From Desulfacinum hydrothermale DSM 13146 (GTDB lineage: Bacteria; Desulfobacterota; Syntrophobacteria; Syntrophobacterales; DSM-9756), in contig NZ_FWXF01000003.1 in the NCBI RefSeq assembly GCF_900176285.1, positions 180,027 to 244,026 of the forward strand: a DNA stretch of 64,000 nucleotides. The letters run 5' to 3'. Shown here piece by piece: positions 52,012 through 61,111 of this stretch. Numbering within the stretch: the stretch's first letter is position 1; every line of letters starts with the position of its first letter. The notes under the pieces are model-generated. The model was given only the letters and a program-made list of their open reading frames with translations, had not been told where the DNA came from and did not search any database. The translations under genes and the position numbers were made by a program.

Positions 52012-53127
52012 ATGTGGACCTTCCTGATCCTCTTTCTCACCGTCTACACTACCATGCACGCGGTCTTCCACTACCGGGTGCGTGTTCTTTTCGGTGATCG
52101 AAATCTTCTTCTGGGCCTCTGGCTGGCGTTCCTTGGGCTGATGGTCCTGGCGCCCGTGGTGTGCCGGGTCCTGGAACGACTGGGACACGATCTTGCCGCA
52201 CGCACCCTGGCTTATGTGGGTTACACCTGGATGGGGTTCGTCTTCCTGGGCTTTTGGGCAGCGATCGCCGTGGGAATCGTCAACGGCGGTGCCTGGACCC
52301 TCAACCGCCTGCTGGGCGTCCATCTCAACGCCCTTCCCGGCCGGGGGGCCGCGCTGGCCGTGATCGCTGTGGCGGGCGCCCTCACCGCTTATGGAGCCTT
52401 GGAGGCGGGCCGCATCCGCATCGAACGGATCCAGGTGCCCACCGACAAGCTGCCCCCCGGGCACCATCGCCTGGTGGTGGCTCAGATTTCCGACGTACAC
52501 CTGGGGCTGGTGGGACGCGAAGCACGCCTGCGCAAGATCCTGGAAGCGGCCCGCTCCGTATCACCCGACCTTCTCGTCTCCACGGGGGATTTGGTGGACG
52601 GTGCCACCCATTCGCTGGAACACCTCCTGCCCCTCTTTCAATCCTTCCAGCCGCCCTTGGGGAAAGTGGCCATTGTGGGAAACCACGAATACTACGCCGG
52701 AATCGAGGCCGCCGTGGATCTCACGCGCCGCGCCGGGTTCACGGTCCTCCGGGACCAGGCCGTCACCGTTGGAAGCCTTCTCAACGTGGTGGGATCCGAC
52801 GACACCTGGCGCAATCGCCCGGAACGCGAAACCCAACTGCTGCGATCCGTTCCCCAATCCCTCTTCACCCTCTACCTGAAACATCGGCCCCAAGTGTGCC
52901 CGGAAACGGTGGGGCTGTTTGATTTGCAGCTTTCCGGCCATACACACCGGGGCCAGATCTTTCCCTTCACCCTCTTTGTGGCGCTCATGTATCGCTACCA
53001 GAACGGAACCTACGACCTGGGCGGCGGATCCCTTCTCCATACCAACCGCGGCACGGGAACCTGGGGACCGCCCATCCGCGTCCTGGCTCCGCCGGAATTG
53101 ACCGTGATCGAGATCGTGAGAAAATGA
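52012..53127 (+). CDS. Membrane-anchored metallophosphoesterase
   Basis: A 371-residue protein with four N-terminal membrane helices (to about 130) and a calcineurin-like phosphoesterase domain: QISDVHLG, STGDLVDG, VGNHEYYAG, and LSGHTHRGQIFP. Resembles the YkuE/LpxH-like membrane-linked group, in which a domain faces one side of the membrane and acts on phospholipid-type substrates. The real substrate is not known. The ribosome-binding site is weak. Confidence 0.88.
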   Translation: MWTFLILFLTVYTTMHAVFHYRVRVLFGDRNLLLGLWLAFLGLMVLAPVVCRVLERLGHDLAARTLAYVGYTWMGFVFLGFWAAIAVGIVNGGAWTLNRLLGVHLNALPGRGAALAVIAVAGALTAYGALEAGRIRIERIQVPTDKLPPGHHRLVVAQISDVHLGLVGREARLRKILEAARSVSPDLLVSTGDLVDGATHSLEHLLPLFQSFQPPLGKVAIVGNHEYYAGIEAAVDLTRRAGFTVLRDQAVTVGSLLNVVGSDDTWRNRPERETQLLRSVPQSLFTLYLKHRPQVCPETVGLFDLQLSGHTHRGQIFPFTLFVALMYRYQNGTYDLGGGSLLHTNRGTGTWGPPIRVLAPPELTVIEIVRK

Positions 53128-53151
53128 GGTGCGCCCCCCACCAGATTTCCT

Positions 53152-53180
53152 TTGACTCCCGGGGCGGTCTGTGCCATGCT
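53152..53180 (+). promoter_or_regulatory. Weak candidate promoter for the RRM gene
   Basis: TTGACT (53152-53157), a 17-base spacer and CATGCT. The -10 is poor. The 220-base leader that follows is long, as is common for cold-shock-type RNA-binding protein genes. Confidence 0.3.
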
Positions 53181-53397
53181 TCATTTCACATCCTGTAACA
53201 ATCCTTCCGATCGATTCGGCCCCCGTCCCATCGGCTTCCTGGAGCAAGATGCGACTTTGGAGGAACCCACGGTCCGCAAGGGTGTTGGGGATGCGTCCGA
53301 TTTCGGCCGCGCCGTGACGCGGTCTGCTCCCCGGGAGTTCTCGTGGTTGTCAACGGGGGGTACCTCACAAAGAAACCACGCTTGCAAAGGAAGAAGA

Positions 53398-53673
53398 ATG
53401 AATCTGTACGTCGGAAACCTCGCCTACGCCGTCACCGAAGATGAACTCCGAGCCGCCTTCGCCGAACACGGTGAAGTGGAAAGCGTCAACATCATTACGG
53501 ACCGCTACACGGGCCAGTCCAAGGGCTTCGGCTTCGTGGAGATGCCGTCCAATTCCGAGGCGGACAAGGCCATCAAGGCCCTGAACGGCGCCAGCCTCCA
53601 GGGACGTCCCATCAAGGTGAACCAGGCGAAGCCCCGCAACAACACCCGTTCTTTCAGGGGCCCCCGCTACTAG
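53398..53673 (+). CDS. RRM-type RNA-binding protein
   Basis: A 91-residue single-RRM protein. RNP2 is NLYVGNLAY and RNP1 is SKGFGFVEM; the end is a short basic/Gly tail (NNTRSFRGPRY). AAAGGAAG precedes the ATG. Such small RRM proteins bind single-stranded RNA and are often cold-induced. A strong terminator follows 23 bases downstream, so it is monocistronic. Confidence 0.95.
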   Translation: MNLYVGNLAYAVTEDELRAAFAEHGEVESVNIITDRYTGQSKGFGFVEMPSNSEADKAIKALNGASLQGRPIKVNQAKPRNNTRSFRGPRY

Positions 53674-53696
53674 AAAACGTTTCCATGGATCCATGG

Positions 53697-53735
53697 GCCA
53701 CGATTCCCGCAAAAGCGGGATTCGTGGCTTTTTTT
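53697..53735 (+). terminator. Rho-independent terminator
   Basis: GCCACGA and TCCCGC arms pair with GCGGGA and TCGTGGC around an AAAA loop (53697-53728), followed by seven T. Confidence 0.92.
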
Positions 53736-53888
53736 GCCCTTGGCCGCCTGAAGCAAGCCCCCGCCCAGGGCGCCCTCGCCCCCACCCCTGCCTCGACCCC
53801 CATGGCGCCAGACCACTTTGGGCCAGGAATTGGCCATTGACTCGGAACCGGTTTGCCCGTATGGTTCGCATGCGAAGGAGGTCAACCC

Positions 53889-54314
53889 ATGCCCACGCTC
53901 CCCATAGATCTTCCAGAATGCCTCGTCTTCTTGCTGGGAAAGGCCTACCAGAAGGCCCATGCGGACTTCAAGGCGCGCATCCAGCCCTATGGGCTCACCA
54001 ACATGCAGCACCTGGTCCTGGAAGGGCTCTGGTACCGCCAAGGCATGACGGCCACCGAACTGGGACGCTGCCTCATCCTGGACAAGGCCACCCTGTCAGG
54101 CGTTTTGGATCGGATGGAAGCGGCCGGATGGATCGAAAAACGCCCGGATCCCGAAGACCGGCGCCAGATGCGCCTCTACACCACGAAAAAGGCCGACGCC
54201 CTCAAAGACGAGCTCATCCGGGAACGCCGTGAGGCCAACGAAGAGCTGCTGGCCGATTTCACCACGGAAGAACGGGTGCTGCTGAAAAGGCTCCTTCGGG
54301 ACCTCATCGGCTGA
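53889..54314 (+). CDS. MarR-family transcriptional regulator
   Basis: A 141-residue winged-helix repressor. Recognition region TATELGRCLILDKATLSGVLDRMEAAGWIEKRPDPEDRRQMRLYTT contains the MarR wing (DPEDRR). GAAGGAGG precedes the ATG. It lies 140 bases before the acyl-CoA dehydrogenase in the same direction, so it may control that gene; the ligand is unknown. Confidence 0.92.
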   Translation: MPTLPIDLPECLVFLLGKAYQKAHADFKARIQPYGLTNMQHLVLEGLWYRQGMTATELGRCLILDKATLSGVLDRMEAAGWIEKRPDPEDRRQMRLYTTKKADALKDELIRERREANEELLADFTTEERVLLKRLLRDLIG

Positions 54315-54456
54315 AGCCGACCGTCGGAGCCCCCGTGCGCCGTTTTTTGGACCGTACGATTTGTATGCGAAGCAAGGGGCGGCGCGCCCCGACCGGGAGA
54401 TCCGTCCCGGGCCTTGGAGAAGGCGACCAACACAAGAACCTAAGGAGGGAAAGATC

Positions 54457-56160
54457 ATGTTGTTGCTGCATCCCAAAAAAGAGGACTACGCCCATCTGGA
54501 CCCACGGTCCAAGGAGATCATGCAAAAGACCATCGAGTTTTTCGAAACCAAGGGCAAGGCCAAGCTGAAGGCGGATTACCACAACATGGTGTGGTACAAG
54601 GACTTCCTGGATTTCGTGAAGGAAAACGAACTCTTCGCGCCACTTCTCACCCCGTCCACCTACGGCGGCGGCGATCCGGCCTACCGGTGGGACACCCGGC
54701 GCATCTGCGATATGAACGAGATCCTGGGCTTCTACGGCCTGCCCTACTGGTACACCTGGCAGGTGACCATTCTGGGCCTGGGCCCCATCTGGATGAGCGC
54801 CAACGAAACGGCCAAGAAGAAGGCGGCCCAACTGCTCAAAGAAGGTCACATCTTCGCCTTCGGCCTCTCCGAACGGGCCCACGGCGCGGACCTCTACTCC
54901 ACGGAGATGGCCCTCACCCCGCTGGGCAACGGCCGCTACGTGGCCGACGGGGGCAAGTACTACATCGGCAACGGCAATGAGGCCGCCATGGTGTCCACCT
55001 TCGGCAAGAACAGCGAAACGGATGAATACGTCTTCTTCGCCGTGGATTCCCGCCACGAGGCCTACGACTGCGTCCAGAACGTGGTGGCCTGGCAGGGATT
55101 CGTGGCCGAATACGCCCTGAACGGCTACCCCGTGACCGAAGACGACATCCTGTCCACGGGCCAGGAGGCCTGGAACGCGGCCCTGAACACGGTCAACGTG
55201 GGCAAGTTCAACCTGGGCTGGGGATCCATCGGAATCTGCACCCACGCCCTCTACGAAGCCATCACCCACGCGGCCAACCGCAACCTCTACGGCAAATGGG
55301 TGACCGATTTTCCCCACATCCGCCAGCTTTTCGTGGACGCCTATGCGCGCCTGGCGGCCATGAAGCTCTTTTCCACGCGAGCCATCGACTACATGCGCTC
55401 CGCCTCCCTGGAAGACCGCCGCTACCTGCTCTACAACCCCATGGTCAAGATGAAGGTGACCACCGAAGGCGAGCACGTGATCAACCTGCTCTGGGATGTG
55501 ATCGCCGCCCGCGGCTTCGAAAAAGACGTCTATTTCGAAATGGCCGCCCGCGAAATCCGGGCCCTGCCCAAGCTGGAAGGCACCGTGCACGTGAACATGG
55601 CCCTGGTGGTCAAGTTCATGAAGAACTTCCTCTTCAACCCCGGCCAGTTCCCGGAAATCCCCAAGCGGGACGATCCGGCCAACGACGATTTTCTCTTCAA
55701 CCAGGGCCCCACAGGCGGCCTGAGCAAGGTGCTGTTCCACGACTACCGCCTGGCCTACGACAGCATGGACCTGCCCAACCTGGCCGTCTTCAAGGAACAG
55801 ATCGAAGCCTTCAAGCGCTTCCTCATGGCGGCTCCGCCCAGCAAGGAACAGAGCCGCGACATCGACTTCCTCCTGAGCCTGGGCGAGCTCTTCACGCTGG
55901 TGGCCTACGGTCAGCTTATCCTGGAAAAGGCCGCCATGGACGACGTGGACAAGAACCTGGTGGACCAGATCTTCGACGTCATGGTCCGCGACTTCTCCAA
56001 GTTCGCCCTGGAGATCTACTCCAAGCCCAACAGCACGCCGGAACAGATGGAACTGTGCCAGAAGATGATCCGAAAGCCCCACGTGGATCCGGCCCGGTTC
56101 GGCACCGTCTGGAACGACCACGTCTATGCGCTGAAGGGCGCCTACGAGATGAATGCGTGA
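54457..56160 (+). CDS. Acyl-CoA dehydrogenase family protein
   Basis: A 567-residue flavoenzyme of the acyl-CoA dehydrogenase superfamily. Features: FAPLLTPSTYGGGDP, the FAD/acyl loop FAFGLSERAHGADLYSTEMAL, YYIGNGNEAAMVSTFGK, and LPKLEGTVHVNMALV near the position of the catalytic Glu. Longer than typical (~380-residue) dehydrogenases; the C-terminal ~170 residues form an extra helical region. TAAGGAGGG precedes the ATG. Likely acts in fatty- or aromatic-acid oxidation; the electron acceptor and substrate are not visible. Confidence 0.88.
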   Translation: MLLLHPKKEDYAHLDPRSKEIMQKTIEFFETKGKAKLKADYHNMVWYKDFLDFVKENELFAPLLTPSTYGGGDPAYRWDTRRICDMNEILGFYGLPYWYTWQVTILGLGPIWMSANETAKKKAAQLLKEGHIFAFGLSERAHGADLYSTEMALTPLGNGRYVADGGKYYIGNGNEAAMVSTFGKNSETDEYVFFAVDSRHEAYDCVQNVVAWQGFVAEYALNGYPVTEDDILSTGQEAWNAALNTVNVGKFNLGWGSIGICTHALYEAITHAANRNLYGKWVTDFPHIRQLFVDAYARLAAMKLFSTRAIDYMRSASLEDRRYLLYNPMVKMKVTTEGEHVINLLWDVIAARGFEKDVYFEMAAREIRALPKLEGTVHVNMALVVKFMKNFLFNPGQFPEIPKRDDPANDDFLFNQGPTGGLSKVLFHDYRLAYDSMDLPNLAVFKEQIEAFKRFLMAAPPSKEQSRDIDFLLSLGELFTLVAYGQLILEKAAMDDVDKNLVDQIFDVMVRDFSKFALEIYSKPNSTPEQMELCQKMIRKPHVDPARFGTVWNDHVYALKGAYEMNA

Positions 56161-56244
56161 TGCGATGCCCCCTTCGCCTCCCCTTTCCCCGGGCGGCGAA
56201 AGGGGCCATGGCGGATGGATGGGGCCGCGGGCGTAGGAAGGACC

Positions 56245-56400
56245 TCAGCCGTTTTTGAGGAACCACTCCTCCAGCCGATCCATGGCTTCGTCCAGTTCCA
56301 CTTCGGAACCACCGAAGGGCAGCCGAATGTGTCCCTCCCGTCGGGGCCGAAGGCCCCGCCGGGGAGGGCGACCACCCGCGCCTCATGAAGGATTGGAGCG
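56245..56400 (-). pseudogene. C-terminal remnant of a class I/II aminotransferase
   Basis: On the minus strand, pieces in two frames read ARVVALPGGAFGPDGR and then GSEVELDEAMDRLEEWFLKNG before TGA (56245-56247). VALPG-AFGP-G and a closing helix of this kind mark the end of PLP-dependent aminotransferases. A frameshift separates the two pieces and the upstream body is missing. Confidence 0.6.
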
Positions 56401-56466
56401 GATCGCGTCGGGATCCAGCTGCCAATGCCGATCGTCTCTGATTCATATCGTGATCCGTACTGGCTG

Positions 56467-56570
56467 GGAGGCTGTCTGACAATGGCCTTTTGGCCTTTCC
56501 GACAAATGCAAATAAAATATGCATGTGATGTTTTTTGAGCTTTGATAGGGGCGGATTCGAAACCCGCCTT
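56467..56570 (+). repeat. MITE-like repeat, degenerate copy
   Basis: The left end GAGGCTGTCTGACAATGGCC is nearly identical to the 19748 copy. The palindrome is eroded (GGGGCGGATTCGAAACCCGCC, 56549-56569) and the right arm is lost. Confidence 0.65.
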
Positions 56571-56860
56571 CTTCCACAAGCCGCAGAGCCTCTTCAGCGC
56601 TGCTCGCCGCACACCCTGCCGTGCAAGCCGCGGCCAGCCCATCAGACTGTAGGTGGCGCTCAAAGCCACCAACAAAGCAACGTTCAAAACGAGATCACGA
56701 TACACGGCATCCTCGATAACCGGAGCGCCTGGTTTGAGGCCACTGTGCCCAACTATATCAACTACTCGGGCCGAATCAATCCAGTCCGCAGGGCGGGTGT
56801 CCGAGGCCGGGATGTGGGGGGCCTGATGTACGGACTCGGCAGGATTTGGGGGCACGGCGC
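56571..56860. other. Eroded DNA, possible membrane-protein remnant (minus strand)
   Basis: The minus strand around 56600-56720 encodes a hydrophobic stretch (LVLNVALLVALSATYSLMGW) preceded by VIEDAVYRD, like the first membrane helix of a sensor protein, but no complete gene. A degenerate GC-rich palindrome lies at 56849-56873. Confidence 0.3.
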
Positions 56861-56871
56861 CGCCCTGCCCC

Positions 56872-57090
56872 CCCTTGTAAAATTGGTGTCGGGTAGGTTA
56901 GGAGAAAAGAACAGTTAAAAGCCGGACGGAAGCAGAGGTCTAAGACCGGCATGGGAATAGCGAACGGAATACGCAGGGCCCCTGGAAGTACCTCCATCGA
57001 AACGAATCTCAACGCACCGAACCCGAAGCTTATGGAAAAGAAATGCCGTCGTCGTTCCCTTCGGTTGAAAGGGAACGAGTATGGGCGGGC
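56872..57090 (+). pseudogene. 5' remnant of an IS element (end plus start of transposase orf)
   Basis: This stretch aligns with the reverse complement of 61660-61829. It begins CCCTTGTAAAATTGG, then a decayed inverted-repeat end, then RRAPGSTS...NLNAPNPKLMEKKCRRR. The counterpart in the IS at 61112-61744 reads ALRAPGIAPMGVNRNARDPEVMGKKRRRKF. The frame breaks off within a few codons. Confidence 0.55.
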
Positions 57091-57405
57091 CCAAGCCTGT
57101 TTAATCATCCTTTGCACCCAGGATCGCGCGTGTGTTCGGTGACGTCCTGGATGAAAAATGCGGCTGCATGCCCTGGGGGAAATCGTGCGAAATGTATGGT
57201 AAGAACGCGACACCGGGGCATCCCTTGGTGCATCGACATGACGGATTGTAGGGGCACGGCGCCGCCGTGCCCCTACACCGTAGGACGACCTGGGCCCTGG
57301 CGCTGTGCCCCAGTCAACCCACCAAAGGACAAACCGCCTGGTCCGTACGTCCGGGCGACCAACAGGGTTTGTGGGGAGGACACCGTTAATGGGAGGAGGT
57401 GCTCC
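57091..57405. other. Gene-free leader with a REP palindrome
   Basis: About 315 bases between the IS remnant and the oxidoreductase. The only clear structure is the REP palindrome at 57248-57276 (half-site GTAGGGGCACGGC). Confidence 0.5.
57248..57276. repeat. REP palindrome
   Basis: Third full copy of the 29-base GTAGGGGCACGGC palindrome; the central bases are inverted (GCGCCGCC against GCGGCGCC) relative to 13716 and 33755. Confidence 0.8.
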
Positions 57406-58563
57406 ATGAGCAACGTTTCCACCCTTTTTTCTCCCTTTCGTTTGGACGGCCTTCACCTGCCCAACCGCATCACCATGGCGCCCTTTTTTGCCGGCTACGC
57501 CCATGGGGACGGCACGGTAAGCCCCCTGCTTCTGGATCACTACCGGGAAATGGCCCGATCGGGGGCCGCCATGATCGTGGTGGAAAACATCGGCGTTCAC
57601 GAGACGGGATTGGGAAGCCCCTTCATGCTGCGGGCCGACGACGACCGGTATCTCCCCGGTCTGGAACGGCTGGCTGGGATCATCAAGGAAGAAGGCGCCG
57701 TGGCGGCGGCCCAGATCAACCACGCCGGCCGTTACGCCCACACGCCCCAGCGGCTGGCGCCGTCCCCCTTTCCGACGGGCGAGGTGGTCCCCCAAGAGAT
57801 GGACGGAAAGGATTTGGACACCGTCCGACAAGCCTATGCCGACGCGGCTCGAAGGCTCCGCAACGCCGGCTTCGACCTGGTGGAAATCCACGGGGGCACG
57901 GGATACCTGCTGGTTCAGTTCCTGTCCCAGCGGACCAACCGGCGCCGGGACGCTTACGGCGGATCGTTGGAAAACCGCATGCGCTATCCCCTGGAAGTGG
58001 TGGAGGCAGTGCGCGACGCCGTGGGTCCCAGCTACCCGCTGGGCTACCGGTTTCTGGCCGACGAGTGTCTTCCGGACGGGATCGGCCTCCATGAGACATC
58101 CATCTATGCCGCGGAGCTTCAAAAGCGTCGGGTGGCCTATTTGTCCGTGATGGCCGGAACCTACGATTCCTTTTTCCTTCCGGACTACCTGGCCAAGGAA
58201 AAGGAACAGGCCTACATGGTGGACTTTGCCGCCCGGATCAAGAGCGCGGTGCCCACCACCCCCGTCATCGCCGCCGGAAGAATCCAGGATCCGGAGACGG
58301 CCGAAACCGTTCTCAGCGAAGGCAAGGCGGATCTCATTGGGCTTGCCCGTGTCCTTTTCGTCGACCCCCTTTGGCCGAAAAAGGCCAAGGGTGAGGTGAC
58401 GGAACCCATGGTGCGTTGCGAACCCACCTGCTCCCTGTGCATGAAGCGGGTTATGAAGGGAAAACCCGCCTTCTGCTCCCAGTGGCCCAGGGAAAAGCGC
58501 GAAGCGTTTCTGGCCCGCTGCGGCGAGTCGGCTGCCGAAGCCCAGCAAGACCTGGACGGCTAG
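57406..58563 (+). CDS. Old-yellow-enzyme NADH:flavin oxidoreductase with C-terminal Fe-S motif
   Basis: A 385-residue FMN TIM-barrel protein. LPNRITMAPFFAGYAHGDG, AAQINHAGRYAH, VEIHGGTGYLLVQFLSQRTNRRRDAYGGSLENRMRYPLEVV, and the FMN phosphate region TPVIAAGRIQDPETAE...GLARVLFVDP. The C-terminal Cys cluster CEPTCSLCMKRVMKGKPAFC matches the [4Fe-4S] site of 2,4-dienoyl-CoA-reductase-type members, but the usual second flavin/NAD domains are missing. GGGAGGAGG precedes the ATG. The substrate is unknown; an enoate or enoyl-CoA is possible. Confidence 0.9.
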   Translation: MSNVSTLFSPFRLDGLHLPNRITMAPFFAGYAHGDGTVSPLLLDHYREMARSGAAMIVVENIGVHETGLGSPFMLRADDDRYLPGLERLAGIIKEEGAVAAAQINHAGRYAHTPQRLAPSPFPTGEVVPQEMDGKDLDTVRQAYADAARRLRNAGFDLVEIHGGTGYLLVQFLSQRTNRRRDAYGGSLENRMRYPLEVVEAVRDAVGPSYPLGYRFLADECLPDGIGLHETSIYAAELQKRRVAYLSVMAGTYDSFFLPDYLAKEKEQAYMVDFAARIKSAVPTTPVIAAGRIQDPETAETVLSEGKADLIGLARVLFVDPLWPKKAKGEVTEPMVRCEPTCSLCMKRVMKGKPAFCSQWPREKREAFLARCGESAAEAQQDLDG

Positions 58564-58585
58564 CCCAAAGAGGGGGAGGAAATCC

Positions 58586-59485
58586 ATGGACGAAAGCTTC
58601 TACAAGAGCCTGTTGGATGCCATGGGCGACGGGGTCTATTTCGTGGACGGGGATCGACGGATCACCTTCTGGAACAAGGCGGCAGAGCGGATCAGCGGAT
58701 TTGCCGCCCCGGAGGTTCTGGGCAAGTCCTGCGCCGACAATCTCCTCCGGCACGTGGATGAGCAGGGAAGAGAGCTGTGCGTGGAGGGATGTCCCCTGGC
58801 GGCCGTGGTCCAAGATGGGAGTATGCGAGAGGCCCACGTCTACATGCGCCACAAGTCGGGCCACCGCATTCCCGTGGAGGTGCGGGCCACGGCCATGCGG
58901 GACGGATCGGGAAAGGTGGTGGGGGGCGTGGAGATCTTCAGAACGACTCCCCGCAGGTCCAACATCCGCGAAGAAATCGAAAAGCTGCGAAAAGAAGTGC
59001 TCACGGACCCGCTCACCGGCGTGGGCAATCGGCGATACGCCCAGATACGTCTGCGGGAATGCGAAAAGGACTTCCGGAAATACGGCGTGCCCTACGGCGT
59101 CCTGTTTCTGGACATCGACCATTTCAAGGCAGTGAACGACACCTGGGGCCACGGCGTGGGAGACAAGGTGCTCTGCATGGTGGCGGGAGTCCTGGATCGC
59201 TGCCTCCGGAACCTGGACGCGGCCTGCCGCTGGGGCGGGGAAGAATTTCTCATCCTCTGTCGAAACATTACCGCCGAAGGTCTGGAAACCCTGGCCGAAC
59301 GGCTGCGCATGCTCATCGAAAAGAGCTGGCTCGATCATCAAGGCCGACAGATCCGGGTGACCGCCTCCCTGGGGGGCGCCCTCTCCCGCCGGGAAGAGAT
59401 GGCAGACCAGACCGTGGAACGCGCCGACAGGCAGCTTTATCGGAGCAAGGACGAAGGGCGCAACCGCGTGAGCATGGAAATCTGA
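58586..59485 (+). CDS. PAS-GGDEF diguanylate cyclase
   Basis: A 299-residue protein: PAS domain (SLLDAMGDGVYFVDGDRRITFWNKAAERISGF), PAC-like segment, then GGDEF (DPLTGVGNRRYAQIRL, VLFLDIDHFKAVNDTWGHGVGDKVL, active site RWGGEEFLIL). GGEEF is a catalytically competent variant, so c-di-GMP synthesis is expected. No RxxD inhibitory site was recognised near the active site. GGGGGAGG precedes the ATG, 22 bases after the oxidoreductase, so the two may be co-transcribed. Confidence 0.93.
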   Translation: MDESFYKSLLDAMGDGVYFVDGDRRITFWNKAAERISGFAAPEVLGKSCADNLLRHVDEQGRELCVEGCPLAAVVQDGSMREAHVYMRHKSGHRIPVEVRATAMRDGSGKVVGGVEIFRTTPRRSNIREEIEKLRKEVLTDPLTGVGNRRYAQIRLRECEKDFRKYGVPYGVLFLDIDHFKAVNDTWGHGVGDKVLCMVAGVLDRCLRNLDAACRWGGEEFLILCRNITAEGLETLAERLRMLIEKSWLDHQGRQIRVTASLGGALSRREEMADQTVERADRQLYRSKDEGRNRVSMEI

Positions 59486-59790
59486 GGCCCGTTATGGGTG
59501 ATCGGAAGACCGCGATCCGGGATTTCAAGACCCGGCCGTTGAGATCCGGCGTCACTGACCGCAGCGTCTGCTGACGCCTGAAGGGCGGCCATTGGGCGTG
59601 AGCGATGCGGAACGCTTGGCGGCTGTCACCAGGACCTCGCAGCAAAGACACCGGCGGAAGAGGATTTCGGGTCGCACCCTGAAGCAGGCGCCGCCGGACC
59701 TGGGAGTGCAGGTTTTTGGCACGATGTGCCACAGGGGGCTTATCCTGGGACGTGGGAACCTAAAGATAGGATGTAGAATACATATACTTG
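59486..59790. other. Gene-free region before the Sec-peroxiredoxin
   Basis: No supportable gene. It contains a short perfect palindrome TGGCACGATGTGCCA (59720-59734), which could be an operator, and an AT-rich stretch just before the 12-bp inverted repeat. Confidence 0.4.
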
Positions 59791-59802
59791 TTGTTAGGCC
59801 GC
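59791..59802 (+). repeat. Left 12-bp inverted repeat (TTGTTAGGCCGC) around prxU
   Basis: The perfect reverse complement of 60566-60577. GTTAGGC fits the R' core (GTTRRRY) of integron attC sites. Confidence 0.7.
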
Positions 59803-59851
59803 TACGTTGAAAGTATCAGTAGCCCGCCCAAATCTCAAAAAGGAGGTCAGA

Positions 59852-60553
59852 ATGCCAGAAATGAAGGACGGTTGCGTCAAAGCGGCACGCGGGCCAATTG
59901 TGCCTACAGTTGAACCCGCTACGGCGAACGTGGATGCAAAACTACAGGAGGGAAGTAAAATGCAAGCGCGCGTTGGGAAAGAAGCCATTGATTTTGAAGC
60001 CAACGCCTACATTGAAGGTGTGGGCTTCCAACCGATCAAACTCTCTGATTACAAGGGCAAATGGATTGTCCTGTGCTTCTATCCCGGAGATTTTACGTTC
60101 GTCTGACCAACCGAACTGGCGGCGGTCGCCGCCCGCTACGCGGAAATACAAGAACTGGGGGTGGAAGTATTGGCAATGAGCACCGATAGCCGCTTTGTCC
60201 ACAAGATATGGCAGGAAGAAGAGCTGTCCAAGATGCTCAGCGGTGGTGTACCGTTTCCGATGCTTTCTGACGCAGGCGGAAAGATCGGCGCGCTGTACGG
60301 CGTGTACGACGAAGCTGCCGGAGTGGATATTCGAGGACGGTTCATCATCGATCCGGATTTTGTGATCCGGGCGATGGAGGTTCTGACACCGGAGGTGGGC
60401 CGGAGCCCCGATGAGCTGATCCGGCAAATCAAGGCATTCCAACACGTGCGGGCAACGGGAGAGGTAACACCGTCGGGGTGGCAGCCCGGGCAGACCACAC
60501 TCACGCCCGGTCCGGACCTGGTAGGCAAGGTCTGCGAGGTGTGGAAACCTTAA
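59852..60553 (+). CDS. prxU: Selenocysteine-containing peroxiredoxin (TGA = Sec85)
   Basis: A 233-residue 2-Cys-type peroxiredoxin read through an in-frame TGA at 60104-60106. The sequence is [19 protein letters not shown], where the family has FVCPTEL, so Sec replaces the peroxidatic Cys. The C-terminus GKVCEVWKP supplies the resolving Cys. After the TGA, GGCGGC (60118-60123) and GCCGCC (60128-60133) form a hairpin with a GGTC loop 18 bases from the TGA, fitting bacterial SECIS rules. ATG 59852 follows AAAGGAGG; an internal ATG at 59960 is possible, and the 36-residue leader is unusual. The gene is less GC-rich than its neighbours, suggesting transfer. Confidence 0.92.
60107..60140 (+). promoter_or_regulatory. 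Bacterial SECIS-like hairpin
   Basis: A stem GGCGGC/GCCGCC with the 4-base loop GGTC, starting 11 bases after the Sec TGA. The loop begins with G at the expected distance for SelB recruitment. Confidence 0.7.
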
Positions 60554-60565
60554 TCGGCATAGAAA

Positions 60566-60622
60566 GCGGCCTAACAATAAAGCTCAGCCGACCCCCGTTG
60601 CGGTAGCACAGGCGGGTCGGCT
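60566..60622 (+). repeat. attC-like site after prxU
   Basis: Starts GCGGCCTAACAA (inverse of 59791-59802; GCCTAAC fits the R'' core RYYYAAC). It is followed by TCAGCCGACCC (60584-60594) paired with GGGTCGGCT (60614-60622). This is the layout of an integron attC left half, but the closing GTTRRRY core is not found, and no integrase gene is in the window. Confidence 0.5.
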
Positions 60623-60725
60623 GCCGCGTGTGTAAAACCACACCCTCCCTGCCAATGTGGCCAAGACACATACCACTTGTTCAATTAGTGGGGGTGGGTA
60701 GAGGAAAGGATAAGATAACATCAGT

Positions 60726-61031
60726 TCAGAACCGGGAAAAAGGGGTAGGCATGGGGGTGTCTTGGTGCAGCGAGAAATGGCATTTTCCTCTTCTCCAATA
60801 AGCTACTTTTTCGCATTCTCCTGGGGCCGGGTGGCAGGGCCTTAGGGCGCATTGCTTGTTGCTGTCGCGCTCCACTCGATTGGCCTCATTTGCCATTCCG
60901 ATCAGCTGAAAATTGGCCGGCCTGGCAAGCGACATGGCACATCGCCCGTAACAAGACGCTGCCTCTGGGCGCCGCACCTGCCGGCGACGCTCCTTGACGC
61001 TTCCTTGTTCGTCCTTGAAAATTGCATACAT
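60726..61031 (-). pseudogene. Remnant of IS transposase integrase part
   Basis: Reads MYAIFKDEQGSVKERRRQVRRPEA, the segment that joins the helical N-part to the DDE core in IS3-type transposases (compare TMYRIL...VRERR-Q-RHP). The DDE domain itself is missing and the following residues look random. Confidence 0.5.
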
Positions 61032-61111
61032 CGGGCCCGCCCCGCCGTGATAGGTTCCCTCTCCCTACAGGCCCACAAGGGTGGAACTGGCGAGGCGCAT
61101 CCCCTTGAAAT

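Noticed and set aside
54304..56121. 605-codon minus-strand open frame
   Set aside because: Antisense of the acyl-CoA dehydrogenase; no motif and biased composition.
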